This document shows, one piece after another, positions 48,892 to 57,341 of a DNA stretch of 64,000 bases. The position numbers and the translations under genes are program-made. The notes below the pieces were generated by a model. The model saw only the letters and a list, made by a program, of their open reading frames with translations, was not told the DNA's origin and did no database searches. The stretch comes from Pseudomonas deceptionensis (lineage in GTDB: Bacteria; Pseudomonadota; Gammaproteobacteria; Pseudomonadales; Pseudomonadaceae), in the NCBI RefSeq assembly GCF_900106095.1, contig NZ_FNUD01000002.1:434001-498000 (forward strand), read 5' to 3'. Every line of letters starts with the position of its first letter. The stretch's first letter is position 1.

Positions 48892-50169
48892 TTAGCGTGA
48901 CAACAAGCGCCCCAACCCATCCAGCAAACGCTGCAAGGCGCCCTGATTGAGCTGCATCACTTTGAGGCCCGCCTCAGCCATGCGCTGCGCGTCTTGCGGC
49001 AACTCAAACAAGCGCTGCACTGCGACTGCCAGACCTTGAGCATCATCAACCTCTTCCAGGGCTGCTGCGTCGCGCAGCTTGGCCGCAATTTCGAGGAAGT
49101 TGAACAGATGCGGCCCGCTCAGCACGGGCTTGGCCAGCGCCGCCGGTTCCAGCAGGTTATGCCCGCCATTGGGCACCAGGCTGCCGCCGACAAAGGCGCT
49201 GTCTGCCAAGGCATACAAAAACAGCAACTCGCCCATGGTGTCGCCCAGCAACACTTGGGTTTGAGCTTCAACCGGCTCGCCACTTGAGCGGCGCACGGTG
49301 GCAAAACCTTCGCGCTGGCACAACTCGAATACCGAGTTGAAACGCTCGGGATGACGCGGTACCAGAATCAACAGCGCATCCGGATGGCTGCCCAGCAACT
49401 GGCGATGGGCTGCCAGTACTACCTCGTCTTCGCCCTCGTGAGTGCTGGCTGCGATCCATACCGGACGCTCTTGCGCCTGCCATTGCTCACGCAGCTCACT
49501 GGCGTTGATCAGCAGCTGAGGATCGATCGTCAGGTCGAATTTGATTGAGCCGGTGACCTCAACGCACTCAGGGCGTGCGCCCAACTGGCGAAAGCGCTCG
49601 GCTTCGGTTTCGGTCTGGGCTGCAATCAGGCTCATTTCCTGAAGCATCGGCCGGGTCAGCCTGGCAAACCGCGCATAGCCTTTGGCAGAACGGGCCGACA
49701 ACCGCGCATTGGCCAACGCCACCGGGATACCGCGCTTGGCGCACTGGTGGATGTGGTTGGGCCACAACTCGGTTTCCATGATGATCGCCAGTTTTGGCTG
49801 CACACGGTTCAGAAAACGCGCGGCGGCCCACGGCAAGTCATACGGCAAGTAGCAATGCTGAATGCGTGGTTCGTCGGCGAACAGGGCCTGAATCCGCTGC
49901 GAACCGGTGGGTGTCATGCAGGTCACAGTGATCGGCAACTGTGGATAACGCTTGAGCAGCTCGCGAATCATGGGCGCGGCGGCAATGCTCTCGCCCACCG
50001 ACACCGCATGCACCCAGATGCCACCCGGCTGCAGGGCCGGCAGGTTCAGGGCGAAGCGTTCACCAATGCGCTGGGCATAAGCCGGCGCCTTGCGTGCCCG
50101 CAGCCACAAGCGAATCGCAACCAGCGGCAGCCCCAGATGAAACAGCAAGGTGTAGAGAGTTCTATTCAT
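48892..50169 (-). CDS. waaA: 3-deoxy-D-manno-octulosonic acid (Kdo) transferase
   Basis: GT-B glycosyltransferase that adds Kdo residues from CMP-Kdo to lipid A precursor at the inner membrane. The 425-residue product has an N-terminal hydrophobic anchor, the catalytic E60 in WVHAVSVGE, the YLPYDLPWA and ETELWPN motifs (about 120-145) and the C-terminal GGSLVPNGGHNLLEPA donor-binding loop. Start ATG 50169. It stands between the TolC-like gene and an SMR gene and, with hldE and msbA further right, belongs to LPS core assembly. Confidence 0.96.
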   Translation of the reverse strand: MNRTLYTLLFHLGLPLVAIRLWLRARKAPAYAQRIGERFALNLPALQPGGIWVHAVSVGESIAAAPMIRELLKRYPQLPITVTCMTPTGSQRIQALFADEPRIQHCYLPYDLPWAAARFLNRVQPKLAIIMETELWPNHIHQCAKRGIPVALANARLSARSAKGYARFARLTRPMLQEMSLIAAQTETEAERFRQLGARPECVEVTGSIKFDLTIDPQLLINASELREQWQAQERPVWIAASTHEGEDEVVLAAHRQLLGSHPDALLILVPRHPERFNSVFELCQREGFATVRRSSGEPVEAQTQVLLGDTMGELLFLYALADSAFVGGSLVPNGGHNLLEPAALAKPVLSGPHLFNFLEIAAKLRDAAALEEVDDAQGLAVAVQRLFELPQDAQRMAEAGLKVMQLNQGALQRLLDGLGRLLSR

Positions 50170-50335
50170 GGTCGCGGAGTTTACTTGAAAATCTGTTCAC
50201 GATGATGGCACTGCATCGCCTGGACGCTGTCGAGATACCTGCTGCGCTTGTCGCAATCAAAACGCACTACACACTTTCACAAACACTAGAATGCCTTGCT
50301 GGTAAATTGCTCCGCCTCACACTCAGGATTCCACC

Positions 50336-50668
50336 ATGAACGCTTACTACTACTTGGCCATTGCCATTTGCGCCGAAGTGATTGCCACCGTCTCGATGAA
50401 AGCGATCAAGGGATTCAGCACACCATTGCCACTGATTCTGGTAATTGCCGGCTATGCCACCGCATTCTGGATGCTGACGCTGGTGGTCCGCACGATCCCG
50501 GTGGGGGTGGCCTACGCCGTGTGGGCAGGCATGGGCATCGTGATGGTGAGCATCGCAGCACTGTTTATCTACGGGCAAAAGCTCGATGTGCCCGCAATGA
50601 TGGGCATGGGCCTGATCGTGTTGGGTGTGGTGGTGATTCAGCTGTTTTCCAAGACCGCGGGGCACTAA
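50336..50668 (+). CDS. Small multidrug resistance (SMR/EmrE-family) transporter
   Basis: Four-helix, 110-residue membrane protein of the SMR family that works as an antiparallel dimer. The essential membrane carboxylate E14 (YYLAIAICAEVIAT), the helix 2 segment PLILVIAGYATAFWMLTLVVRTIPVGVAYAVWAG with W near 63, and the closing helix 4 pattern fit EmrE-type pumps rather than the guanidinium-specific Gdx subset, though I cannot separate them firmly. No guanidine-II riboswitch hairpins were seen upstream. ATG 50336 follows AGGA. Confidence 0.9.
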   Translation: MNAYYYLAIAICAEVIATVSMKAIKGFSTPLPLILVIAGYATAFWMLTLVVRTIPVGVAYAVWAGMGIVMVSIAALFIYGQKLDVPAMMGMGLIVLGVVVIQLFSKTAGH

Positions 50669-50753
50669 ACCCATCACCCGAAGGCTCTGGCAAAGGCAGG
50701 TTGGACATGAGGCTGTATACTCCCAGCCTTGTCTTTAAACGCTGAGGTCGCCC

Positions 50754-51929
50754 ATGCCATCTGTTATTTCCACCGACGTGCTGATTGTCGGCGCTGGTGT
50801 TGCCGGCCTCTGGCTCAACGCCCGCCTTCGCCGCCAGGGGTTTTCCACGGTTGTGGTCGAGCGCGAAAGCCTGGGCGGCGGTCAAAGTGTGAAATCCCAG
50901 GGGATCATTCACGGCGGCGCCAAATACGCACTGCACGGCGCACTGACCGGCGCCTCTGAAGCCATTGCCGACATGCCGCGACGCTGGCGCGAAGCCCTGG
51001 CCGGTGACGGCGAGCTGGATTTGCGCGGCGTACGCCTGCTGTCCGAAGCCCACTACCTGTGGTCCCCCGGCACACTGGCGGGCAATCTCACCAGCTTTTT
51101 CGCCAGCAAGGCCGTACGCGGCCGGGTTGATCAGGTCAAGGGCGACCAGTTGCCACCAGCCCTGCAAGACCCGCGCTTCAAGGGCAAGGTCTATCGCCTG
51201 GCCGAACTGGTGGTCGATGTCCCCAGCCTGATCGAGCGTCTGGCCGAACTGGCAGGCGATGGATTGCTGGCCGGCCAGACCATTGAACCCCTGTTTGCAA
51301 ACGATGAGCTGATCGGCCTGCGGGTCGACGGGCGAGATATTCATGCCCAGCGCATTGTGTTCAGCGCCGGTGCCGGCAATGCCGAGCTTCTGGCCAGTGT
51401 CGGCATCAGCGTGCCGGCCCAGCAGTTACGTCCGCTGCACATGGTGCTGGTCAAGGGCCCAACCCTGAAGCCGCTGTATGCCCACTGCCTGGGTGGCGGC
51501 CCCAAGCCGCGCATCACCGTGACCACCCACCCTGCGGCCAATGGTGAATGGGTGTGGTATGTGGGCGGTGATATCGCCGAAGCCGAAGGCGTTGCCCGCG
51601 AACCTGCGGAGCAAATCGCCGTGGCGAAAAAAGAGCTGGGCAATCTGCTGCCGTGGGTCGATCTGAGCCAGGCCCAGTGGGCCACGTTGCGTGTCAACCG
51701 CGCCGAGCCAGCGCAATCGGGGCTGGTGCGCCCGGACAACGCCTTCCTCGCCGATCAAGGCCGTTTGATGGTCGGCTGGCCTACCAAGCTGGCACTGGCA
51801 CCCGACTTCTCGGACCGCGTGCTGCAAGCACTGGAGCAAGACGGCATCAAGCCCGCCAATGCCCCGGCCCTGCCCCCGCTGCCGCGCCCGCCGCTGGGGA
51901 AAACCGCCTGGGAGCAACTGCTGCCATGA
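50754..51929 (+). CDS. FAD-dependent oxidoreductase (DAO family)
   Basis: Predicted flavoprotein of 391 residues. The N-terminal Rossmann dinucleotide-binding motif is clear: DVLIVGAGVAGLWLNARLRRQGF (GxGxxG at about 12-17, with VVVERE at the end of the next strand). A conserved SQGIIHGGAKYALHG stretch, as in glycerol-3-phosphate or D-amino acid dehydrogenases, likely contacts the flavin; GRLMVGWPTKLALAPDFSDRV near the C terminus is the second FAD region. The substrate is unknown. Its stop overlaps the start of the aldo/keto reductase (ATGA), so the two probably act in the same pathway. Confidence 0.85.
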   Translation: MPSVISTDVLIVGAGVAGLWLNARLRRQGFSTVVVERESLGGGQSVKSQGIIHGGAKYALHGALTGASEAIADMPRRWREALAGDGELDLRGVRLLSEAHYLWSPGTLAGNLTSFFASKAVRGRVDQVKGDQLPPALQDPRFKGKVYRLAELVVDVPSLIERLAELAGDGLLAGQTIEPLFANDELIGLRVDGRDIHAQRIVFSAGAGNAELLASVGISVPAQQLRPLHMVLVKGPTLKPLYAHCLGGGPKPRITVTTHPAANGEWVWYVGGDIAEAEGVAREPAEQIAVAKKELGNLLPWVDLSQAQWATLRVNRAEPAQSGLVRPDNAFLADQGRLMVGWPTKLALAPDFSDRVLQALEQDGIKPANAPALPPLPRPPLGKTAWEQLLP

Positions 51930-52738
51930 GCCAGCCGACCCTGCACACCCTTCATCGCCCGCTGGGCAGTACCGGCCTGATGGTTTCGCCACTGGGGCTG
52001 GGCACCGTAAAACTGGGGCGCGACCAAGGGGTTAAGTACCCCAACGGTTTTCAGATCCCGGATGACGACGAAGCGCGGATGCTGCTCAAGCTCAGCCGCG
52101 ACCTGGGCATCAACCTGATAGACACCGCACCCGCCTACGGGCGCAGCGAAGAGCGCCTGGGCCCGCTATTGCGAGGCCAGCGTCAGGACTGGGTGATTGT
52201 GAGCAAGGTCGGCGAAGAGTTCGTCAACGGCGTGTCGCACCACGACTTCAGCGCCGCCCATACACGGCGCTCGGTGGAGCGCAGCCTGCAACGTTTGGAA
52301 ACGGATTTCATCGATCTGGTGCTGGTGCACTCTGACGGCAATGACCTTGCGATTCTCAACGAATGCGAGGTCTACGAGACCCTGGCTGACCTGAAGCGCG
52401 AAGGTAAGATTCGCGGCTTCGGGCTGTCAGGCAAAACCGTTGAAGGCGGGCTCAAAGCCCTTGAAACCGGCGACTGTGCGATGGTCACCTACAACTTGAA
52501 TGAGCAGGCAGAGAAACCCGTACTCGATTATGCCGCCGCGCACGGCAAGGCGATCCTGGTTAAAAAAGCCCTGGCCAGCGGGCATGTTTGCCTGAGCCCG
52601 GGCGTTGATCCGGTACGCGCCAGCTTCGAACTGGTGTTTGGCCATCACGGGGTTGCCAGTGCTATTGTCGGCACCATCAATCCGCTGCACTTGGCCCATA
52701 ACGTGGCAACTGTTGCGCAGGTGCTGCGCAATCTCTAA
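51926..52738 (+). CDS. Aldo/keto reductase
   Basis: NADPH-dependent oxidoreductase with a TIM-barrel fold, 270 residues. The catalytic tetrad is visible in order: D and Y in LIDTAPAYGRSEERLG, K in VIVSKVG, H in VLVHSDG. The C-terminal cofactor segment reads VASAIVGTINPLHLAHNV. ATG 51926 overlaps the flavoprotein stop by four bases; a much longer open frame upstream is antisense-free but lies inside that gene in another phase and is rejected. Substrate unknown. Confidence 0.92.
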   Translation: MSQPTLHTLHRPLGSTGLMVSPLGLGTVKLGRDQGVKYPNGFQIPDDDEARMLLKLSRDLGINLIDTAPAYGRSEERLGPLLRGQRQDWVIVSKVGEEFVNGVSHHDFSAAHTRRSVERSLQRLETDFIDLVLVHSDGNDLAILNECEVYETLADLKREGKIRGFGLSGKTVEGGLKALETGDCAMVTYNLNEQAEKPVLDYAAAHGKAILVKKALASGHVCLSPGVDPVRASFELVFGHHGVASAIVGTINPLHLAHNVATVAQVLRNL

Positions 52739-52779
52739 AGCCGCCGATGCGGCCGACCCCGACGCAAGAAGGAGCCGAC

Positions 52780-53739
52780 ATGCCGCGTACGCTGATCCGC
52801 AAGAACCCCAGCGACTTCAAATCCCTGCCTTTGTTTGTCGAAGCCACGCCTGAAGGCTTGAGCTACCAAAGTGTGGGGATGCCCCTGAACTTTGCACAAA
52901 CCCTGCAAAAGCGCCGCCCCGTAAAGGTTGCCGACAATGAGCGCTTTTCGCTGGAGTTGGCCAACCTCGGGGTATCGGTTCGCCTGACTATGCATTGGCA
53001 GGGCCGCGACTACTGGGTGCTGGTTCGCCAGCGCCGTCAGGATCGGGGGGATGTGGTGCTCAAGCTGATCTCGGGCTACGTACCGGCCCACGAAGTCAGT
53101 CTGCCCCTGCATACGGCCATCCAGGAGATTGCAGAAGAGTGTTTGCTGGAAACCCCTGAAGGCTGGCTAAGCGGACGCTTCAACGAGACGTGGCTGCCGG
53201 CACCTTACGCGGGCGCGCTGCATTACCGAGAATCCCTGCCCTTTCGCCTGACGCCCTTATCGGGCGCTGCGCGCCCCGTGCGCTGCGGCAGCCAGCCCTT
53301 GCAGGAGCGGCCACGCACCTATGTGCATTTACCGACAGCGTCGCTGCAACTGATTTACGACCTGCGCCTGGAAGTCCCCAAAGAAGCCAAATCCCTGAGC
53401 ATGTTTCATGTCGACGAACGGCTGGAGGGCGACCAACTGGTTGCCCGCCTCGATCGCAAGCGTCCGGACCTGTACTTGATTCCGCTCACCGATGGCCAGC
53501 CCTGTGCCGAGCTGTACACCCTGAGCAAAGATCGGCTGCAACAGGCCAGTACCCGGGGCGTGCGCTTGGCTGAAAGTTTTGCACCGCAGGAAGGTTGGGT
53601 AGTTCGCGACGAACGGATCAGTTGGAAGGACTGGGTCAAGCAACAGGGCTTGAGCCCGCCGGCCAAGGAGTCAAGGCTCAAGCGCCTGACCGGCAAGGCA
53701 CGGCAGATATTCAGCAAGGTGGTGAAGCAGAGTTCCTAG
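52780..53739 (+). CDS. Uncharacterised protein with a divergent Nudix-like helix
   Basis: I do not recognise a named family with certainty. Start ATG 52780 follows AAGGAG and gives 319 residues; no signal peptide or membrane helix. Residues 99-121 hold a pattern like a Nudix box: G99-x5-E105, then QEIAEEC at 115-121, which keeps the three metal-binding acids E116, E119 and E120, but the spacing is two residues longer than canonical, R is Q and the final G is L. The C terminus is basic (ESRLKRLTGKARQIFSKVVKQ). It follows the aldo/keto reductase by 41 bases on the same strand and may share its transcript. Confidence 0.7.
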   Translation: MPRTLIRKNPSDFKSLPLFVEATPEGLSYQSVGMPLNFAQTLQKRRPVKVADNERFSLELANLGVSVRLTMHWQGRDYWVLVRQRRQDRGDVVLKLISGYVPAHEVSLPLHTAIQEIAEECLLETPEGWLSGRFNETWLPAPYAGALHYRESLPFRLTPLSGAARPVRCGSQPLQERPRTYVHLPTASLQLIYDLRLEVPKEAKSLSMFHVDERLEGDQLVARLDRKRPDLYLIPLTDGQPCAELYTLSKDRLQQASTRGVRLAESFAPQEGWVVRDERISWKDWVKQQGLSPPAKESRLKRLTGKARQIFSKVVKQSS

Positions 53740-53740
53740 C

Positions 53741-53770
53741 CCTGTGCCTCTCCCAAGGGAGAGGCACAGG
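53741..53770. repeat. Perfect 14-base-pair hairpin between convergent genes
   Basis: CCTGTGCCTCTCCC (53741-53754), loop AA, GGGAGAGGCACAGG (53757-53770). It starts right after one stop codon and ends eight bases before the hldE stop. No T tract follows on either strand. The CTCTCCC/GGGAGAG core links it to the repeat group at 33.2 and 43.5 kb. Confidence 0.75.
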
Positions 53771-53778
53771 AAAGGCAA

Positions 53779-55200
53779 TTACTGGCCGCGGATTTTCTCG
53801 ACGATGGCCGTGGTCGAGCTGTTTTCAACCAGCCCCAACACTTTCACCGTACCGCCATAGGCCGCCACGATATCGGCACCCACCACTTGGTCGATGCCGT
53901 AGTCGCCACCTTTGACCAGTACATCCGGCTTGACCTGGGCCAGCAGGTTTTCCGGGGTGGCTTCAGGGAAGCTGATTACCCAGTCCACAGCTCCCAGGCC
54001 CGCCAGTACAGCCATGCGCCGGTCAACGCTGTTGATCGGGCGACCCGGGCCTTTCAAGCGGCTCACTGAAGCGTCATCGTTGACCGCAACGATCAGACGA
54101 TCGCCCTGGGCCCGTGCCTGTTCCAGATAGGTCACATGCCCGGCATGCAGGATGTCGAAGCAGCCATTGGTGAACACGATTTTTTCGTTGTGGGCCCGTG
54201 CATCCTCGATGGCCAGCAACAGCTGATCGAGGCTCAGGACGCCCCGCTCCGAACCTTCCGAGCGTTGAATCGCCCGGCGCAGTTCCGGCGCACTGATGGC
54301 CGCCGTGCCCAGCTTGCCGACCACAATACCGGCCGCCAGATTGGCCAGCGCCACGGCGTGGGGCAGTTCTTCACCGGCGGCGATGGCCGCTGCCAGGGTA
54401 GAGATCACGGTATCGCCAGCGCCTGTAACGTCAAACACTTCACGGGCACGGGCTGGCAAGTGCATGGCCGCATGGCCAGGGCGCAACAGGGTCATGCCGT
54501 GCTCGCCACGGGTGACCAGCAAGGCGCCCAGGTCCAGGTCAGCCATCAGCTTGGCGCCTTTGGCCACCAGGTCGGCTTCATCGACGCAACCGCCGACGAT
54601 GGTTTCGAACTCGCTGAGATTTGGCGTGATCAGGCTTGCACCACGGTAGATCGAGAAGTCCTTGCCCTTGGGGTCGGCCAACACCGGAATGCCTCTGGCA
54701 CGTGCGGCCTGGATCAGCACCTGATGGTTTTTCAAGGCGCCTTTGCCGTAGTCGGACAGCACCAACACCTTGATGCCTTCAAGCAGGTTTTCTACCTCGG
54801 CACCCAACGCCAGTGCGTCGGTGGCAAAGGGTTCTTCAAAATCGATACGCAGCAGTTGCTGGTGACGGCTCATGACCCGCAGCTTGACGATGGTCGGCTG
54901 GTGCGCGATGCGCTGGAACATTGCACGTACACCGGCGCCCTTAAGGCTGTTGGCCAGGCTGTCGGCGGCTTCATCGTCGCCGGTCACACCTACCAGTGAA
55001 GCAGGAGCACCCAATGCAGCAATGTTGAGCGCAACGTTGGCAGCACCGCCTGGACGGTCTTCGATTTGCTCGACCTTGACCACCGGCACCGGCGCCTCAG
55101 GGGAAATCCGTGAGGTCCCGCCATGCCAATAACGGTCGAGCATGACATCGCCTACCACCAAGACAGGGGCTTGATCGAATCGCGGCATGGACAACTTCAT
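53779..55200 (-). CDS. hldE: Bifunctional heptose 7-phosphate kinase / heptose 1-phosphate adenylyltransferase
   Basis: Makes ADP-D-glycero-beta-D-manno-heptose, the precursor for the LPS inner core. The 473-residue product has an N-terminal PfkB-type kinase domain (about 1-320; [20 protein letters not shown] with the catalytic Asp) and a C-terminal nucleotidyltransferase domain (about 340-473; [18 protein letters not shown], the HxGH signature). ATG 55200. msbA lies 175 bases upstream on the same strand with a short inverted repeat between. Confidence 0.97.
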   Translation of the reverse strand: MKLSMPRFDQAPVLVVGDVMLDRYWHGGTSRISPEAPVPVVKVEQIEDRPGGAANVALNIAALGAPASLVGVTGDDEAADSLANSLKGAGVRAMFQRIAHQPTIVKLRVMSRHQQLLRIDFEEPFATDALALGAEVENLLEGIKVLVLSDYGKGALKNHQVLIQAARARGIPVLADPKGKDFSIYRGASLITPNLSEFETIVGGCVDEADLVAKGAKLMADLDLGALLVTRGEHGMTLLRPGHAAMHLPARAREVFDVTGAGDTVISTLAAAIAAGEELPHAVALANLAAGIVVGKLGTAAISAPELRRAIQRSEGSERGVLSLDQLLLAIEDARAHNEKIVFTNGCFDILHAGHVTYLEQARAQGDRLIVAVNDDASVSRLKGPGRPINSVDRRMAVLAGLGAVDWVISFPEATPENLLAQVKPDVLVKGGDYGIDQVVGADIVAAYGGTVKVLGLVENSSTTAIVEKIRGQ

Positions 55201-55330
55201 GGAGAACCCACATACAAAATGAACAGGGGCGCGATATTAACACAGGGTGAACGCTGGTCAGTTCACCTGTTAATCGCAGCGAATGAGAATCAGACGTGGG
55301 CTACAAACCCCGGTCGACCTTACACATAAC

Positions 55331-55357
55331 TGTGGGAGCTGGCGGCCAGCTCCCACA
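55331..55357. repeat. Short inverted repeat (TGTGGGAGCTGG type)
   Basis: TGTGGGAGCTGG (55331-55342), loop CGG, CCAGCTCCCACA (55346-55357): twelve paired bases, just after the msbA stop. It shares the TGTGGGAGC end with the long element at 30232. The rest of 55201-55375 shows no gene; the hldE promoter should lie in it. Confidence 0.75.
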
Positions 55358-55375
55358 AGTATGGACGACGTTCTG

Positions 55376-57184
55376 CTAGGCGATATCGCCAGTGACCTCA
55401 GGGGCATCAAGGCCCATCGAGTGCAGGCGGGCGTAGTAGCCGTTTTGCGCCATCAACTGGCCATGTGTGCCACGCTCGACAATCTGGCCCTGATCCATGA
55501 CCAGGATCAAATCGGCTTTCTCGATGGTCGTCAGGCGGTGAGCAATCACCAGCGTGGTGCGACCTTCCATGACGTGATCCAGTGCCGCCTGGATATGGCG
55601 CTCGGATTCAGTATCCAGAGCCGAGGTGGCTTCATCGAGAATCAGCAGCGGCGCATTCTTGAGCAACGCCCGGGCAATTGCCAGACGCTGGCGCTGGCCG
55701 CCTGAAAGCAGCACGCCGTTTTCGCCGACCTGGGTGTCGAGGCCCTGTGGCAATTGCTCGATGAAGTCCATCGCGTAGGCATCACGCGCAGCTTTTTCAA
55801 TATCGGCACGCGGTGCACCTGCCAGATCGCCATAGGCAATGTTGTTGGCCACGGTGTCGCTGAACAGGGTCACATGCTGGGTCACTTGCGCGATATGGCG
55901 GCGCAGGTTGACCAAGCGGTACTGCTCGATATCCACCCCATCGAGCAGGATTTCGCCCGAGTTGTGGTGATAGAAGCGCGGAATCAGATTTGCCAGGGTC
56001 GACTTGCCGCTGCCGGAACGGCCAACCAGCGCCACCATCTGCCCGGGCTCGACCGAGAAGGTCACGTCCTTGAGCACCTGACGGTCAGTGTCCGGGTAGG
56101 TGAAGTTCAGGTTGCGCACATCAAGACGACCGCTGACGTGGTCACGTTCAACGGTACCGGTGTCGACCTCAGGCGCTTCGTCCAGTTGCTCGAAGATGCT
56201 TTCAGCACCCGCCACACCCTTCTGAATGGTCGAGCTGACTTCGGACAACTGCCGAATCGGCTTGGGCAACAGGCCCGCCAGAGTGATGTAGGCAATCATG
56301 TCACCCGCCGACGCGTCGCCGCGCAGGTACAGCACCAGGAACATCAGGATGCCCATGGCGATGTAGATCACCAGTTGCAGCATCGGTGTGTAAATCGCCC
56401 CGGTGCGGGTCATGCGCAGTTGCTTGTCGGTGTTGCTCTGGCTGGCTTCCAGGAAGCGCTTCTGCTCGTAGGGCTCGCCGCCGAAGCTGCGTACCACGCG
56501 ATAACCCTGGATGGTTTCGGACGCCACGTGGGTGACATCGCCCATCGCCACTTGGATTTTCTTGCTCTGCTTGCGAAATTTCTTGCTGGCCGTGCTCACC
56601 ATGATCGCGATCAGCGGCAGGATTGCAATCATCACCAGCGTCAGGCGCCAGTTCATCCACAGCAACGAGGCGAAGAGGAAGATAACCGTCATGCCTTCAC
56701 GGATAACGACCTTGATTGCATCGGTGGCAGCACCGGTCACCATCGTCACGTTGAAGGTGATGCGCGAGATCAGATGGCCCGAGTTGTGCTTGTCAAAATA
56801 GCGGTTGGGCAGTACCAGCAAGTTGTTGAACAACTGCACCCGCAGGTCATGCACCAGCCCCAGAGAGACCTTGGCCAGGAAGTAGTTGCCCAGGAACGAG
56901 CCCAGGCCTTGCCATGCCGCGATCAATACAATGAGTATCGGAACAGCCTGGAGCAGGCGCAAATCACGCAGATAGGGGACGCTGGGGAACAACACCGCAT
57001 CCGGGTTGGACAGGCCATCGACGAAATACTTGAGGATGTAACCAAGCATTGGCTGGGTCGAAGCGAAAATAAGGAACCCGAGAATACTTAGCAGGAACAG
57101 GCCGATGTAAGGCCTGACATAGCTGAGCAGGCGCAGATATATTTTCAAGCTCGAGTCGCTTGAGCTGGGGCTGGATTCGGTCAT
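55376..57184 (-). CDS. msbA: Lipid A-core flippase MsbA (ABC exporter)
   Basis: Inner membrane half-transporter that flips lipid A-core to the periplasmic leaflet. The 602-residue product has six membrane helices in the N-terminal half and a nucleotide-binding domain with Walker A GRSGSGKST, the signature LSGGQRQRLAIARALL, Walker B LLILDEATSALD and the H-loop in VIAHRLTTIEKAD. ATG 57184. It diverges from the O-antigen ligase gene (about 157 bases between starts). Confidence 0.96.
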   Translation of the reverse strand: MTESSPSSSDSSLKIYLRLLSYVRPYIGLFLLSILGFLIFASTQPMLGYILKYFVDGLSNPDAVLFPSVPYLRDLRLLQAVPILIVLIAAWQGLGSFLGNYFLAKVSLGLVHDLRVQLFNNLLVLPNRYFDKHNSGHLISRITFNVTMVTGAATDAIKVVIREGMTVIFLFASLLWMNWRLTLVMIAILPLIAIMVSTASKKFRKQSKKIQVAMGDVTHVASETIQGYRVVRSFGGEPYEQKRFLEASQSNTDKQLRMTRTGAIYTPMLQLVIYIAMGILMFLVLYLRGDASAGDMIAYITLAGLLPKPIRQLSEVSSTIQKGVAGAESIFEQLDEAPEVDTGTVERDHVSGRLDVRNLNFTYPDTDRQVLKDVTFSVEPGQMVALVGRSGSGKSTLANLIPRFYHHNSGEILLDGVDIEQYRLVNLRRHIAQVTQHVTLFSDTVANNIAYGDLAGAPRADIEKAARDAYAMDFIEQLPQGLDTQVGENGVLLSGGQRQRLAIARALLKNAPLLILDEATSALDTESERHIQAALDHVMEGRTTLVIAHRLTTIEKADLILVMDQGQIVERGTHGQLMAQNGYYARLHSMGLDAPEVTGDIA

Positions 57185-57341
57185 ATCACGCGGCGGTTAG
57201 TCAAAAAGGATGCTGACTTTATCACAGCTTCTCTGGTGTACTGCCTGCCGGTTGAGCAGCGGCTTGACCCAGCCGCAAAAACGACATTACAGGGCCGTTA
57301 CGCTAGTATGGCCATCCAAAATCTGGAATGAACCTTTCAGC

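Noticed and set aside
50170..50335. Guanidine-II (mini-ykkC) riboswitch upstream of the SMR gene
   Set aside because: I looked for the paired hairpins with ACGR loops and did not find them.
51653..51925. Extended N terminus for the aldo/keto reductase
   Set aside because: The in-frame extension lies inside the flavoprotein gene, is Arg/Pro-rich and not conserved-looking. ATG 51926 gives a normal family N terminus.
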